Origin: Candidatus Jingweiarchaeum tengchongense
Lineage (GTDB): Archaea > Nanobdellota > Nanobdellia > Jingweiarchaeales > Jingweiarchaeaceae
DNA: 41,653 bases
Assembly (NCBI GenBank): GCA_025920705.1
Contig: JAPDLJ010000009.1
Location: 1-41,653, forward strand
Direction: 5' to 3'
Under the pieces are notes generated by a model. The model was not told where the DNA came from, did no database searches, and saw only the letters and a list, made by a program, of their open reading frames with translations. Position numbers and translations under genes: made by a program. Shown one piece after another: positions 32,101 to 40,419 of the stretch; position 1 is the stretch's first letter, and every line of letters starts with the position of its first letter.

Positions 32101-33132
32101 ATGACTAAAATATTAAAGATAAGAAACGAATCTGACTTTGAAAAAATCAGAATTGCGGCAAGTGTGATAAAGAAGGGTGGTCTCGTTGCCTTTCCCACCG
32201 AGACTGTTTATGGTTTAGGTGCAAATGCATTAGATGTGAATGCGGTCAAGAGGATATTTGAAGTAAAGAAAAGACCCTTGGACAATCCAATCATCGTACA
32301 CATCGCAAATAAAATGGAGATTTATCAGTTGAGTAGAGATGTGCCATCTTATGCTAAAAAACTCATAAAAAAATTCTGGCCCGGTCCTTTGACGCTTGTA
32401 TTGAAAAAAGCTGAAATCGTTCCAAAGATAACTTGTGCAAATTTAGACACAATCGCAATCAGAATGCCCGATAATAAGATTGCACTCACTTTAATTAAAG
32501 AAGCTGGAGTGCCAATCGCTGCACCTTCTGCAAATCTTGCTGGAAAACCGAGTCCAACAAGCGCACAACACGTGATACAGGATCTATATGGAAAGATCGA
32601 TATCATAATAGATGGCGGTCCTACAAGAATTGGAATCGAATCTACGGTGATTAACCTAACAGCATCTCCTCCAGTACTTCTAAGGCCTGGGGGTATAACA
32701 TTTGAACAATTGAGAAAATTTTTACCCAAACTTGGGATACATCCAAGCATAAAAGGTGAATTTCTTAAGGAACATGCCATATCTCCTGGTATGAAGTACA
32801 GGCATTATGCGCCGAGTGCAGAAATGGTTGTAATCGAAGGTGAGCATAGAAATGTGAGGAGAAAAATCAATGAGCTTGTGCAGATTTATAAAAAGAAGAA
32901 AAAGAGAATAGGGATAATAACTACAAGTGAATTCAGTTATGATGCTGATGTAATAAAATTTATTGGAAAAACACCAGCTTCGATTGCAAAAAATCTTTTC
33001 AGAACACTGAGGGAAATGGACGACGAAAAGGTTGATTTAATCATTGCTGAAGGTGTGAAGGAAGATGGTCTTGGACTTGCAATAATGAATCGATTGAGAA
33101 AGGCTTCCAGTTTTAATGTGATAAATGTCTAA
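32101..33132 (+). CDS. Threonylcarbamoyl-AMP synthase Sua5
   Basis: 343 residues. The N-terminal YrdC domain (about 10-200) shows GGLVAFPTETVYGLGANA, KKRPLDNPIIVHI, FWPGPLTLVL, AIRMPDN, and SANLAGKPSPTSA. The C-terminal Sua5 domain (about 230-343) is present, following linker SPGMKYRHYAPSA. It makes threonylcarbamoyl-AMP for the universal t6A37 modification of ANN-decoding tRNAs. It is the long Sua5 form, not the short TsaC. The following sRNA locus begins 30 bp behind its stop. Confidence 0.93.
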   Translation: MTKILKIRNESDFEKIRIAASVIKKGGLVAFPTETVYGLGANALDVNAVKRIFEVKKRPLDNPIIVHIANKMEIYQLSRDVPSYAKKLIKKFWPGPLTLVLKKAEIVPKITCANLDTIAIRMPDNKIALTLIKEAGVPIAAPSANLAGKPSPTSAQHVIQDLYGKIDIIIDGGPTRIGIESTVINLTASPPVLLRPGGITFEQLRKFLPKLGIHPSIKGEFLKEHAISPGMKYRHYAPSAEMVVIEGEHRNVRRKINELVQIYKKKKKRIGIITTSEFSYDADVIKFIGKTPASIAKNLFRTLREMDDEKVDLIIAEGVKEDGLGLAIMNRLRKASSFNVINV

Positions 33133-33164
33133 TCAAAATTTTTTTAAGCTATGGATTTAATGAT

Positions 33165-33228
33165 TAATTGTGATGAGGCTGTCCCAGTATGAAAGAAATT
33201 GATGATTAGGAACTGCCTCTCTGATTTT
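33165..33228 (+). ncRNA. C/D box small guide RNA (2'-O-methylation)
   Basis: All four boxes are in order: C GTGATGA (33170-33176), D' ATGA (33189-33192), C' TGATGA (33200-33205) and D CTGA (33221-33224). The 12-nt guide upstream of D' is GGCTGTCCCAGT and the guide upstream of D ends GGAACTGCCTCT. With the +5 rule the targets would be a G in ACUGGGACAGCC and a G in AGAGGCAGUUCC. Box spacing is normal for archaeal C/D sRNAs. A T-run follows, and a weak TATA-like tract lies about 25 bp upstream (33137-33148). Ends are approximate. Confidence 0.82.
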
Positions 33229-33230
33229 TC

Positions 33231-33250
33231 ACTTGACCTACTCAAGTTTT
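33231..33250 (+). terminator. Hairpin with T-run behind the sRNA
   Basis: ACTTGA (33231-33236), loop CCTAC, TCAAGT (33242-33247), then TTT. This is an intrinsic-terminator-like hairpin for the sRNA or the Sua5 transcript. The following TTTTAAATATTA serves as TATA box of the next gene. Confidence 0.45.
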
Positions 33251-33278
33251 AAATATTATATTTTTTTAATTAATCACA

Positions 33279-33524
33279 ATGGGAGATAAAAGAGAGAAGA
33301 TAATTTCGAAAATAAAAGGGATGATTGGATATCTAAATAAAAAGAAAAAGGAGATAATCGAGGCAATAAACAGTGATTATCCGAGAAGCTTCTTAGCCTA
33401 TAAAATAAGCCAGGATATTGAAAAGTTGAACATGAAGTTAAAGAATCTGTATGAAGAAGGAAAGAAAAAGACAAGACAACTTATAAAGAGAAAAAGAAGT
33501 GAAGATAAAAATCAAAAAATTTAA
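33279..33524 (+). CDS. Small basic coiled-coil protein
   Basis: 81 residues, very Lys/Glu-rich and helical (KREKIISKIKGMIGYLNKKK, DIEKLNMKLKNLYEEGKKK), with one break at NSDYPRSF. It ends in a basic tail KRKRSEDKNQK. Likely a coiled coil binding nucleic acid or ribosome, but no family is recognised. TATA TTTTAAATATTA (33247-33258) lies about 25 bp upstream, giving a leaderless start. Confidence 0.65.
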   Translation: MGDKREKIISKIKGMIGYLNKKKKEIIEAINSDYPRSFLAYKISQDIEKLNMKLKNLYEEGKKKTRQLIKRKRSEDKNQKI

Positions 33525-33541
33525 TACGTTTATTCTCTTAG

Positions 33542-33868
33542 ATGATTGATATGAAAAAAGAACTTATAAGCTCGCTATATGAAAGGTGGAAGCAGTATAG
33601 AAAAACAATGCCAAAAACAAGTGAAATAGATGCATTCATTCATTTGATTATTGAAGAAGATGCTAGGAAAAAACTCTCCGACATTGCAAGAGCACTTTCA
33701 GAGGAATCAATCGTAAGGGAAGTGCACATTGTAACTGGAGAATGCGATTTAATATTGAAAGTTAGAGCAAAGGACTTTGATGAACTTTCAAACTTCATCA
33801 CCAAGAAATTGAGGGAGTATGCTTGGGTAAAAAAGACGACAACACTTTTAGTCTTAGAATCAATTTAA
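33542..33868 (+). CDS. Stand-alone Lrp/AsnC ligand-binding (RAM) domain
   Basis: 108 residues. The C-terminal 75 form a RAM domain, the effector-binding half of Lrp/AsnC regulators: [26 protein letters not shown], then [29 protein letters not shown]. There is no helix-turn-helix; the N-terminal helix carries only [15 protein letters not shown]. Such proteins pair with full Lrp members or sense amino acids alone. ATG 33551 (residue 4) is an alternative start. It overlaps nothing but lies directly before deoC. Confidence 0.85.
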   Translation: MIDMKKELISSLYERWKQYRKTMPKTSEIDAFIHLIIEEDARKKLSDIARALSEESIVREVHIVTGECDLILKVRAKDFDELSNFITKKLREYAWVKKTTTLLVLESI

Positions 33869-33909
33869 TCTTTTTACAAAAAAATTTAAAACAATTGGAG
33901 AGTGAGAAT

Positions 33910-34596
33910 ATGAACCTAGAAGAAATTACTGAAGAGAAAATTGCAAAGATGATTGATCATACTCTTCTTAAACCATACGCGACCGAGAAAGACATAGAAA
34001 AAGTTTGTTTAGAAGCAAAGAAATATGGCTTTGCCAGTGTATGTGTGAATCCAAGTTATGTTTCCCTGGCATCAAATTTATTGAAGGGAAGCAATGTCAA
34101 GGTTTGCACAGTAATTGGCTTTCCACTAGGAGCAAACAAAACAGAAACAAAGTGTTTGGAAGCAAAACTTGCGATAGAGGACGGAGCAAGTGAAATAGAC
34201 ATGGTGATAAACATTGGTGAAATGAAAAATGGAAATTATTCATATGTCGAAGATGAGATAAGGAAAATTGTTGAGATAGCAAGGTCGAAAGGTGTTATTT
34301 CTAAGGTAATAGTAGAAACTTGTTACTTAAATGAAGAAGAGAAGAGGATTGCATGCGAATTGGCAAAAAGGGCAGGAGCTGATTTCGTGAAGACAAGTAC
34401 TGGATTTGGTACAAAGGGTGCAGATGTAAACGATGTGAAATTGATGAGGGAAGTTGTTGGCTCAGCGATGGGAATAAAAGCATCTGGGGGGATTAAAACA
34501 ATAGAGCAAGTGATTGAGATGATAAAAGCTGGTGCTACAAGAATTGGTGCTAGTGCTAGTGTGGAAATAATCGAAGATCTGAGACGTAGAAAATGA
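33910..34596 (+). CDS. deoC: Deoxyribose-phosphate aldolase
   Basis: 228 residues from ATG 33910, which has GGAGAGTGAG as SD; an upstream in-frame start at 33823 would overlap the RAM gene and add 29 unlikely residues. The TIM barrel has [43 protein letters not shown], and the Schiff-base Lys in [10 protein letters not shown]. It cleaves deoxyribose-5-phosphate to glyceraldehyde-3-phosphate and acetaldehyde. GAPOR could oxidise the first product. The downstream ACD beta overlaps it by four bases and could recover acetyl units. Confidence 0.94.
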   Translation: MNLEEITEEKIAKMIDHTLLKPYATEKDIEKVCLEAKKYGFASVCVNPSYVSLASNLLKGSNVKVCTVIGFPLGANKTETKCLEAKLAIEDGASEIDMVINIGEMKNGNYSYVEDEIRKIVEIARSKGVISKVIVETCYLNEEEKRIACELAKRAGADFVKTSTGFGTKGADVNDVKLMREVVGSAMGIKASGGIKTIEQVIEMIKAGATRIGASASVEIIEDLRRRK

Positions 34597-35312
34597 AACT
34601 AGAAGATATTGTTGAATTTGAAACGCCAAATATTATAGAGAAAGCAAAAAAAGAGGGAAGAAAAAGTCTTTTGGAGTATGAGGCAAAGACAATATGTAAG
34701 GAATATGGATTACCAACGACGAATTTCAAGATTGCAAAGAGTGAGAAAGAAGCAAAAAGAATTGCAAATGAAATTGGTTATCCAATTGTAATGAAGATTG
34801 TTTCTCCTGATATTCTACACAAAACAGATTATGGTGGAGTCGTTCTTGGAATAGAAAACGAAGAGCAAGTTGAGAATGCATATAAACGAATAATCAAAAA
34901 TGTGAAGGACAAGGTACCTGATGCAAGATTAGAAGGTGTATTAATTGAGGAAATGGCACCGAAAACAGCGAGGGAAGTAATAATTGGTGGAATAGAAGAT
35001 AAAAATTTTGGACATGTTATTGTGTTTGGTCTTGGTGGTATATGGGTCGAAGTGCTCAAAGACGTGAGTTATAGATTAGTGTCCATCCTTGAGGAACAGG
35101 ATGTGAGGGACATGATAAAAGAGATTAAAGGTTACAAGATTCTTACAGGAATCCGTGGCATGAAACCAGTGAATGAAGATATGTTGATTGAAATGATCAT
35201 GAGAACTGCCAAACTGCTTGAAAATCATCCAGAAATCAAAGAGCTTGATCTAAATCCAGTAGTGCTTTATGAAAATAATGCTAAAATCCTCGATGCAAGA
35301 ATCATCCTTTAA
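34593..35312 (+). CDS. acdB: ADP-forming acyl/acetyl-CoA synthetase, beta subunit (ATP-grasp)
   Basis: 239 residues. Motifs of the ATP-grasp ACD beta subunit: [76 protein letters not shown] and the C-terminal [11 protein letters not shown]. In a complete ACD it transfers phosphate from a phospho-His on the alpha subunit to ADP, making ATP from acyl-CoA. The alpha subunit (CoA-binding) is not in the window, so it must be elsewhere. ATGA overlap with deoC implies translational coupling. Confidence 0.9.
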   Translation: MKLEDIVEFETPNIIEKAKKEGRKSLLEYEAKTICKEYGLPTTNFKIAKSEKEAKRIANEIGYPIVMKIVSPDILHKTDYGGVVLGIENEEQVENAYKRIIKNVKDKVPDARLEGVLIEEMAPKTAREVIIGGIEDKNFGHVIVFGLGGIWVEVLKDVSYRLVSILEEQDVRDMIKEIKGYKILTGIRGMKPVNEDMLIEMIMRTAKLLENHPEIKELDLNPVVLYENNAKILDARIIL

Positions 35313-35356
35313 TCCATCCCAAAATCCTTATAATTTTATTACTATTTTAAAAGAAT

Positions 35357-35953
35357 ATGAAGAAAGACGATTTGCAGTTGCTTCTTGAAGAGCAGCAGAT
35401 AAATGTCAGTTTCACTTCAATTATGACGATTATAAGCACGTTTTTTGCTGGTTTAATTCTTACAAAGTATGATAGTTTTGACATATCAATTAGGGTACCT
35501 GTGTTGTTCCTCATAATAAGCGTCTTAGGTTTTACCTTTTCGACTCTCATTTTCACAAACCTGTCAGGAGAAATATCAAGATTTAGGAGACACTTTAAAG
35601 ATTATATTGTTTTTGGAAATATTTTATCTGAATACTTTGGAGTGTACTTGTTATTATTTTCATTACCATTAATAATCGTGGCTGTTTCGAGTGATTTATT
35701 TTTGAGATCAACTGTACTAATTTCTGTGTTAGTTGGCTTCTTTTTGTATAACTCCTCAAAATTTTCATTAATGGAAAGAGACCTTGGCCAAAGAAAATCT
35801 TTTTTCATTTCACTTTTATTGGTATCAATTGTACTTTTGATGTTCATTTCTCAAGTGTACCAGCTCACAACCTTTTTCATATTCTTATCGCTAACATTAT
35901 TATTGAGTATCTTAATAATTTCCTACATCACCTACAAAATAAATCTTGGATGA
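35357..35953 (+). CDS. Membrane protein, about five TM helices
   Basis: 198 residues. A short cytoplasmic N-terminus (KKDDLQLLLEEQQIN) precedes membrane segments at about 20-37, 47-66, 92-110, 114-132, 145-165 and 168-190. No charged catalytic motif is visible. No family is recognised. TATA-like TTTTATTACTATTTTAAAAG lies upstream at about 35333-35352. It ends exactly at the end of the convergent MFS gene. Confidence 0.6.
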   Translation: MKKDDLQLLLEEQQINVSFTSIMTIISTFFAGLILTKYDSFDISIRVPVLFLIISVLGFTFSTLIFTNLSGEISRFRRHFKDYIVFGNILSEYFGVYLLLFSLPLIIVAVSSDLFLRSTVLISVLVGFFLYNSSKFSLMERDLGQRKSFFISLLLVSIVLLMFISQVYQLTTFFIFLSLTLLLSILIISYITYKINLG

Positions 35954-37249
35954 TCATGCAGAAATTTCTTCAAGCGTTCTTCCCTTTGTTTCTATTCCTA
36001 GAACAAGTACGAAAGCTGCAGCAATGAAATGCGCAATGAAGAAGACGAGAAATGTTTGGAATGTGCCAAAGCTTGAAACAAGAAATGCAGTAAAACTTGG
36101 AGTTAAAATTCCTGCTATTCTTGCCATTGCTCCTGCGTATCCTGTCCCAGTACCTCTGATTCTTGTCGGATACAATTCTGGAGTATAAGCGTATGTAACT
36201 GCCCATGCACCTAAATTAAAAAATGAAATTGCACTTCCAAATACCAAGATACTTAACTCTGTGCTGCTTGTTCCAAAAAAATAGCTTGCAATTCCAGCAA
36301 TTATCATATATGAAACAAGAATTGGTTTTCTTCCTATTTTTTCAATCAGATATGCTGCACTCAAATATCCAGGAACTTGTACTGCTGTGATTAGTGTTGT
36401 GTACCAAAGTGCTTTTACAATCGTGAAACCTTGCTTAAAAAGTATTGTGGGGAGCCAAACAAAGATTCCGTGATAGGTATAAGCAATGCAGAACCAAAGA
36501 ACCCAAAGCATGATTGTCCTTTTCAAAAATTGCTCAGAAAAAAGTTCCTTTACTGAGACTTTTTTTCTTGTTTCCTTGTGTTTCCCTCTGAATACCTTAA
36601 ATCCATATTTCTTCAATGTACAAAGTGCTTCTTTTGTTCTCCCTTTTTCTTCAAGAAAACGAATCGATTCTGGTATATAATTTTTTATTAGAAAAATGAA
36701 AAAGACAGAAAGAAAGGCGATGAAGAAAATTGATCTCCATCCATATAGTGGTATCATCAGCCATGAAAATATACTAATAAAAAGCGCTCCAAATGACCAG
36801 GAGCTTTCAAGGATTGCAACGAACCTACCTCTCCTGTGCGTTGGTATATATTCTGACATCCAAGCGCTTAAGACTGGCATTATTCCTCCAGTACCTAAAC
36901 CTGCGAGAAAGCGAAAAATCATGAGAGAAATCGAATTCCATGCAAACGCGCATAATCCAGTAAAAATTGAATAGAGAAAAACTGCAAGCATTGTTGTTGG
37001 TTTTCTTCCAATCCTATCCGCAATCATACCACAAAAAGAAGCGCCGATAAACATTCCTACGTAATGGGACATTGCAATTAGACTACTTGCTTCCATTGAC
37101 AAGTTCCAATCCTTCAAAATCGATGGTAATGCATAAGAAATTATCATCACAGCAATTGCATTGAATGCCCAAGCCAAGCAACCGATTCCAAGGAACTTAT
37201 AATGAAAAGCACGAATTTCACTTTTTTCCAGGCTCTCATAAATTGCCAT
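35954..37249 (-). CDS. MFS transporter, sugar-porter/aromatic-acid-type
   Basis: 431 residues with twelve membrane helices. Two loop signatures DRIGRKP and EKIGRKP mark the 2-3 and 8-9 loops, PESIRFL closes the sixth helix, and PELYPTRIRGTGTG lies after helix ten. These are sugar-porter/AAHS motifs. It moves a small organic solute with protons. The substrate cannot be deduced from the sequence. Confidence 0.88.
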   Translation of the reverse strand: MAIYESLEKSEIRAFHYKFLGIGCLAWAFNAIAVMIISYALPSILKDWNLSMEASSLIAMSHYVGMFIGASFCGMIADRIGRKPTTMLAVFLYSIFTGLCAFAWNSISLMIFRFLAGLGTGGIMPVLSAWMSEYIPTHRRGRFVAILESSWSFGALFISIFSWLMIPLYGWRSIFFIAFLSVFFIFLIKNYIPESIRFLEEKGRTKEALCTLKKYGFKVFRGKHKETRKKVSVKELFSEQFLKRTIMLWVLWFCIAYTYHGIFVWLPTILFKQGFTIVKALWYTTLITAVQVPGYLSAAYLIEKIGRKPILVSYMIIAGIASYFFGTSSTELSILVFGSAISFFNLGAWAVTYAYTPELYPTRIRGTGTGYAGAMARIAGILTPSFTAFLVSSFGTFQTFLVFFIAHFIAAAFVLVLGIETKGRTLEEISA

Positions 37250-37368
37250 TTTTGACCTAAGGAATCTAAAAATTTAATAATTTTAGTTATGTGCAAAATT
37301 TGTTAGATTTTTTTGTGAATGGTAATTTAATCGAAAGATTTTTTTATCCTTCCATTCTATCCATTAAT

Positions 37369-37608
37369 ATGAAAGTAATAAATGGATTAATTTGGTGCGA
37401 CAAAAAGGAGAATCAGTTAAGTCTGGCAACGTACCTTGGTATAATATGTCTCGCTGGCTTCTATGTAACTACGCAAATCGAAGAAAGCCTTAGCACAATT
37501 GCTGGAATTGTGAAAGGAATCTTTGTTTTCTCAGCGCTTTATTACTTGGGTTATGCACTTATACTAGCAAAGATGCTAACAGAAGAGCACTATTTTAAGA
37601 AGAAATAA
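37369..37608 (+). CDS. Small two-helix membrane protein
   Basis: 79 residues from ATG 37369; a GTG at 37291 would add 26 less convincing residues. After a short cytoplasmic part (KVINGLIWCDKKENQ) two membrane helices are predicted (about 18-36 and 44-64), with a basic end EEHYFKKK. No family recognised. The 120 bases upstream hold nothing but AT-rich sequence. Confidence 0.5.
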   Translation: MKVINGLIWCDKKENQLSLATYLGIICLAGFYVTTQIEESLSTIAGIVKGIFVFSALYYLGYALILAKMLTEEHYFKKK

Positions 37609-37635
37609 AAAATCCGATCTTATCATCTTTCATTA

Positions 37636-37755
37636 TTACTTAAACGTTAATATTTTATTTTTCATTTTTCTATCAACATATTTTCTTGTTTTCCTAACAA
37701 TTTTAAGTGCTTCTTTGAAAGATAAAAGATCAAGTGCCAATTGTAATTTACTCAT
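37636..37755 (-). pseudogene. 39-codon stub resembling the N-terminus of hexulose-6-phosphate synthase
   Basis: ATG 37755 overlaps the transglutaminase stop (ATGA). The ORF begins SKLQLALDLLSFKEALKIV and stops after 39 codons. The LQLALDLL..EAL pattern matches the first strand and helix of 3-hexulose-6-phosphate synthase / OMP-decarboxylase barrels (about 210 residues), but the rest of the barrel is absent and the ORF ends KILTFK. Only 27 bases lie before the next gene. It is likely a decayed remnant, or a short real peptide. Confidence 0.45.
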
Positions 37756-38351
37756 TTTTTATCACGAAATTTATTAAGCGCTTCTTTAAATTTCCTACTC
37801 GTAGCTAGCATTCTTGTAGTTACGATAAAATTATCAATAAAAACAATGAATCTTGATAGGCTCCTTAATCTTATAATTTCTCTAGCACTTTCCCAACTTG
37901 GTTCTCCAAATTTATTTGGGTGGAAAAGAGTTTCTTCATTCTCACCAAAAGTCGGATCAGAGATTATCCATTCACCATTGATGAAAACCTCTGCTGCGGC
38001 ATGTCCTACGCGTTTTGGTAATTCTTTTAAGATCGTTTTTAAATCACAATAAATGAATAGATATCTAGCTGGTATTCCAATTGCCCTACAAAGCGCAATA
38101 AACAGGTTCACCTTGTCCGTACATATACCAGCAATTGGTTTTCTTTTCAATAATTTCTTCGCACCAACTGTTGGTAATATATCCCATCTAACTTTGTCTC
38201 TCACCCATTCAAATATTGCTTTTGATGCTTCTTCTGGTGTATTTTTATTTTTCGTAATTTCTTCGGCCAGTTTCTTTATTTCAGGATCATTAGCCTCGCA
38301 GAAAGGAGTTGGCTCACAAAATTTTTCATAGCCATCTGGAATCTTAAACAT
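37752..38351 (-). CDS. Transglutaminase-like protein
   Basis: 199 residues from ATG 38351; a TTG start at 38396 (overlapping the KaiC stop) would give 214. The catalytic triad is visible: Cys in AGICTDKVNLFIALCRAIGIPAR, His in VGHAAAEVF, Asp in IISDPTF. This is the transglutaminase/protease core (about residues 60-150). It could cleave or modify peptides, or act as a peptide N-glycanase-type enzyme; specificity is unknown. It lies directly behind the KaiC-like gene, so it is likely in the same operon. Confidence 0.83.
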   Translation of the reverse strand: MFKIPDGYEKFCEPTPFCEANDPEIKKLAEEITKNKNTPEEASKAIFEWVRDKVRWDILPTVGAKKLLKRKPIAGICTDKVNLFIALCRAIGIPARYLFIYCDLKTILKELPKRVGHAAAEVFINGEWIISDPTFGENEETLFHPNKFGEPSWESAREIIRLRSLSRFIVFIDNFIVTTRMLATSRKFKEALNKFRDKK

Positions 38352-38392
38352 ATTAAAATATATAGTAATTCCAATTAATAAAAATAATCTAT

Positions 38393-39145
38393 TCAAAATT
38401 CTTTTGCCACTTTCTCTATCTCTTCCTTTGTTATTATTATGCCCCCTTTACCGATCTCAAATGTGACTGGTTCCTTGTGATGATCAGTTTTTCTAAGTTT
38501 CAATATCTTAATCGTTCTATTGAATGCTCCAGCTATACCAAGTGTTTCAAAATCAATGATACCATCTGCTATGAATTCGGAAATTGCATCTCTTGATAAT
38601 CCTTCTTGTCCTTCAACCTTATCTGTAACTACAAATGCAATGTCAAGTTTTAATTCTCTGAAGAAGTCAAATATTTCTGAAATGATTATCCTGAGCGCAA
38701 AATTTGGATCTAGAACGCCCATCACTGTTGTTTCCTGGAATAACAAATACTTTTCAACTTCTTTTGGATTATAGAGACTTGGCAGCGCACCTGAAAGCGA
38801 ATCTAATACAATCATGGATACTCCTGATTTTACATAATTTTTAATTTCCTTTTTGAAATTCTTTAGATCCTTAACTCTTTGAATGATTAACCGTTTTTTC
38901 TTTATCAATTCTTTAATGTCCATCCCAAGCATCTCTGCCTGCAATGCTAAACCTTCCGCTGTTTCACCATCTATATTCAAATAAAGTACCTTTTTACCCC
39001 TTTCTGCGAAATTCTTTGCTACTTGTAAACAAAATATTGTCTTACCTGAACCTGGCACTCCTGTCAATAGGACAATTGAACCTTTTGGAAATCCACCTTC
39101 GATAAGTTCATCGAACTCTTTGATACCTGTTGGCACTCTCTCCAT
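38393..39145 (-). CDS. KaiC/RecA-superfamily ATPase, single domain
   Basis: 250 residues of the KaiC-like RecA family. FDELIEGGFPKGS leads to Walker A GVPGSGKT (about 29-36), NIDGETAEGL carries the catalytic-type acidic residue, Walker B is SMIVLDSLSG, and LDIAFVVTDKV follows. The start is fixed by a near-perfect SD GGAGGTGA just before ATG 39145. Such archaeal ATPases act in signalling, often with sensor or effector partners. The V4R gene lies upstream (47 bp) and could be its input. Confidence 0.9.
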   Translation of the reverse strand: MERVPTGIKEFDELIEGGFPKGSIVLLTGVPGSGKTIFCLQVAKNFAERGKKVLYLNIDGETAEGLALQAEMLGMDIKELIKKKRLIIQRVKDLKNFKKEIKNYVKSGVSMIVLDSLSGALPSLYNPKEVEKYLLFQETTVMGVLDPNFALRIIISEIFDFFRELKLDIAFVVTDKVEGQEGLSRDAISEFIADGIIDFETLGIAGAFNRTIKILKLRKTDHHKEPVTFEIGKGGIIITKEEIEKVAKEF

Positions 39146-39192
39146 CGCTTCACCTCCGATTATTTTAATTCTAAAATTTCACTATTTATATA

Positions 39193-39675
39193 TTATCCTT
39201 TAACTTTAACAACAAATTGACAATATAATTTACCTTCGCCTTCACACACGACTTCTTCACATCTCACTTTTTTATTAAAAAATATCTTAAAAACACCTGC
39301 TAATGCACCGGCAATTAATATACAATTTTTACCTTTACTAAGTTTGGCAAATGGTGAAAATGTGAGATTAATAATTACCTCCTTCTTTTTTAATTCCATA
39401 ATCTCAAACTTTCCTAAACCATAAAGATTAAGTAAATTAAGTGAGAGTTCTAAAAGCTTCATTCCAGTTACTCCAGTTGAATTTTTAATGTGCTCAATTT
39501 CATTAGAAAAAGTTTCTTCGGCGAATTCATATATTTGTTTAGCATACTTGTTCTGAAGTTTAACGATGAACTCCGGAGAAACCATTATCTCCCGATTACC
39601 AAGAACCTTAAGTTCTTTATCGATCTCAATTTCTCTCGCAAAGAGCAATCTCTTAAAAAAAGTTGATATTACCAT
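39193..39675 (-). CDS. V4R (4-vinyl reductase-like) small-molecule-binding domain protein
   Basis: 160 residues. The C-terminal two thirds show the V4R pattern: CILIAGALAGVFKIFFNKKVRCEEVVCEGEGKLYCQFVV (quoted in pieces: AGALAGVF, RCEEVVC, LYCQFVV). A preceding helix-strand-helix part (about 55-90) completes the domain. V4R domains bind hydrophobic ligands or metals and occur in sensors and bacteriochlorophyll-like enzymes. The Cys in RCEEVVC and LYCQF could hold zinc. Its neighbours KaiC-like and methyltransferase suggest a sensing role. Only the domain is certain. Confidence 0.75.
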   Translation of the reverse strand: MVISTFFKRLLFAREIEIDKELKVLGNREIMVSPEFIVKLQNKYAKQIYEFAEETFSNEIEHIKNSTGVTGMKLLELSLNLLNLYGLGKFEIMELKKKEVIINLTFSPFAKLSKGKNCILIAGALAGVFKIFFNKKVRCEEVVCEGEGKLYCQFVVKVKG

Positions 39676-39708
39676 TCCTTAACCTCATCTTGTAAAAATC
39701 AGCCAAAC

Positions 39709-40419
39709 TTAATTAACCTTGTCTTCAAGTCCTTGTTCTTTCTCTTCCCTTGGTTTCTTAGCAACTACTAACCAATTCTGTCCTGCGTACACTTTTTCTA
39801 TTTTATTAATGTCAAATCCGCTTTCTTTAACCATTTCCTCAAGTTTATCCTTAGGATAAAATCCTGGATTCTCTTTTATAATATCTTTATTTATCTTATA
39901 GTAATCTATTATTTCTCTCATTCTTAAAAAAATCTTTGGATTTTTAATTAGTGATTTTATAAATTCTGGAGCAAAATTCTCAAGTGATGCTTTTTTATCT
40001 GGAGTTGAGATGACTATTTTTCTGCCGGTTTTGAGTACCCGATTAGCTTCATCCAAGAATTTTTTGGGTTCTTTTAATTGATATAGTACATTTACATTCG
40101 TGATACCATCAAAGTAATCATTCCTAAAAGGTAAATGGGTGATGTCAGCCTTTACTAAATTTTCGATTCCTTTTTCCTTTGCTTTCTTCAACATTTCATC
40201 TGAGAGGTCTACCCCAATAAATGTGTAACCATTGCATCTAGCTTTATTTATTAAATTTCCAGTTCCACAACCAGCATCTAAATAAATTCCACTTTCTTTA
40301 GGGGTCAATTCATTTAAAATTTTGTTTAAGTGTTGATGATAGAAGGGAAGTTCTAACACTACATCGTAAACTTTTGAGTGTTCATTATTCATTTGTCTAA
40401 TTATCTCTTTATTTTTCAT
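39709..40419 (-). CDS. SAM-dependent methyltransferase (UbiE/class I type)
   Basis: 236 residues. Motif I LDAGCGTGN (about 48-56), GVDLSDEML (acidic end of strand 2), ADITHLPFRNDYFDGITNVNVLYQL and VLKTGRKIVISTP are typical of class I small-molecule methyltransferases. The C-terminal extension includes FYPKDKLEEMVKESGFDINKIE. It overlaps the upstream adenylating gene by 11 bp, so the two are coupled and the methyltransferase may act on the activated product or its derivative. Confidence 0.88.
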   Translation of the reverse strand: MKNKEIIRQMNNEHSKVYDVVLELPFYHQHLNKILNELTPKESGIYLDAGCGTGNLINKARCNGYTFIGVDLSDEMLKKAKEKGIENLVKADITHLPFRNDYFDGITNVNVLYQLKEPKKFLDEANRVLKTGRKIVISTPDKKASLENFAPEFIKSLIKNPKIFLRMREIIDYYKINKDIIKENPGFYPKDKLEEMVKESGFDINKIEKVYAGQNWLVVAKKPREEKEQGLEDKVN

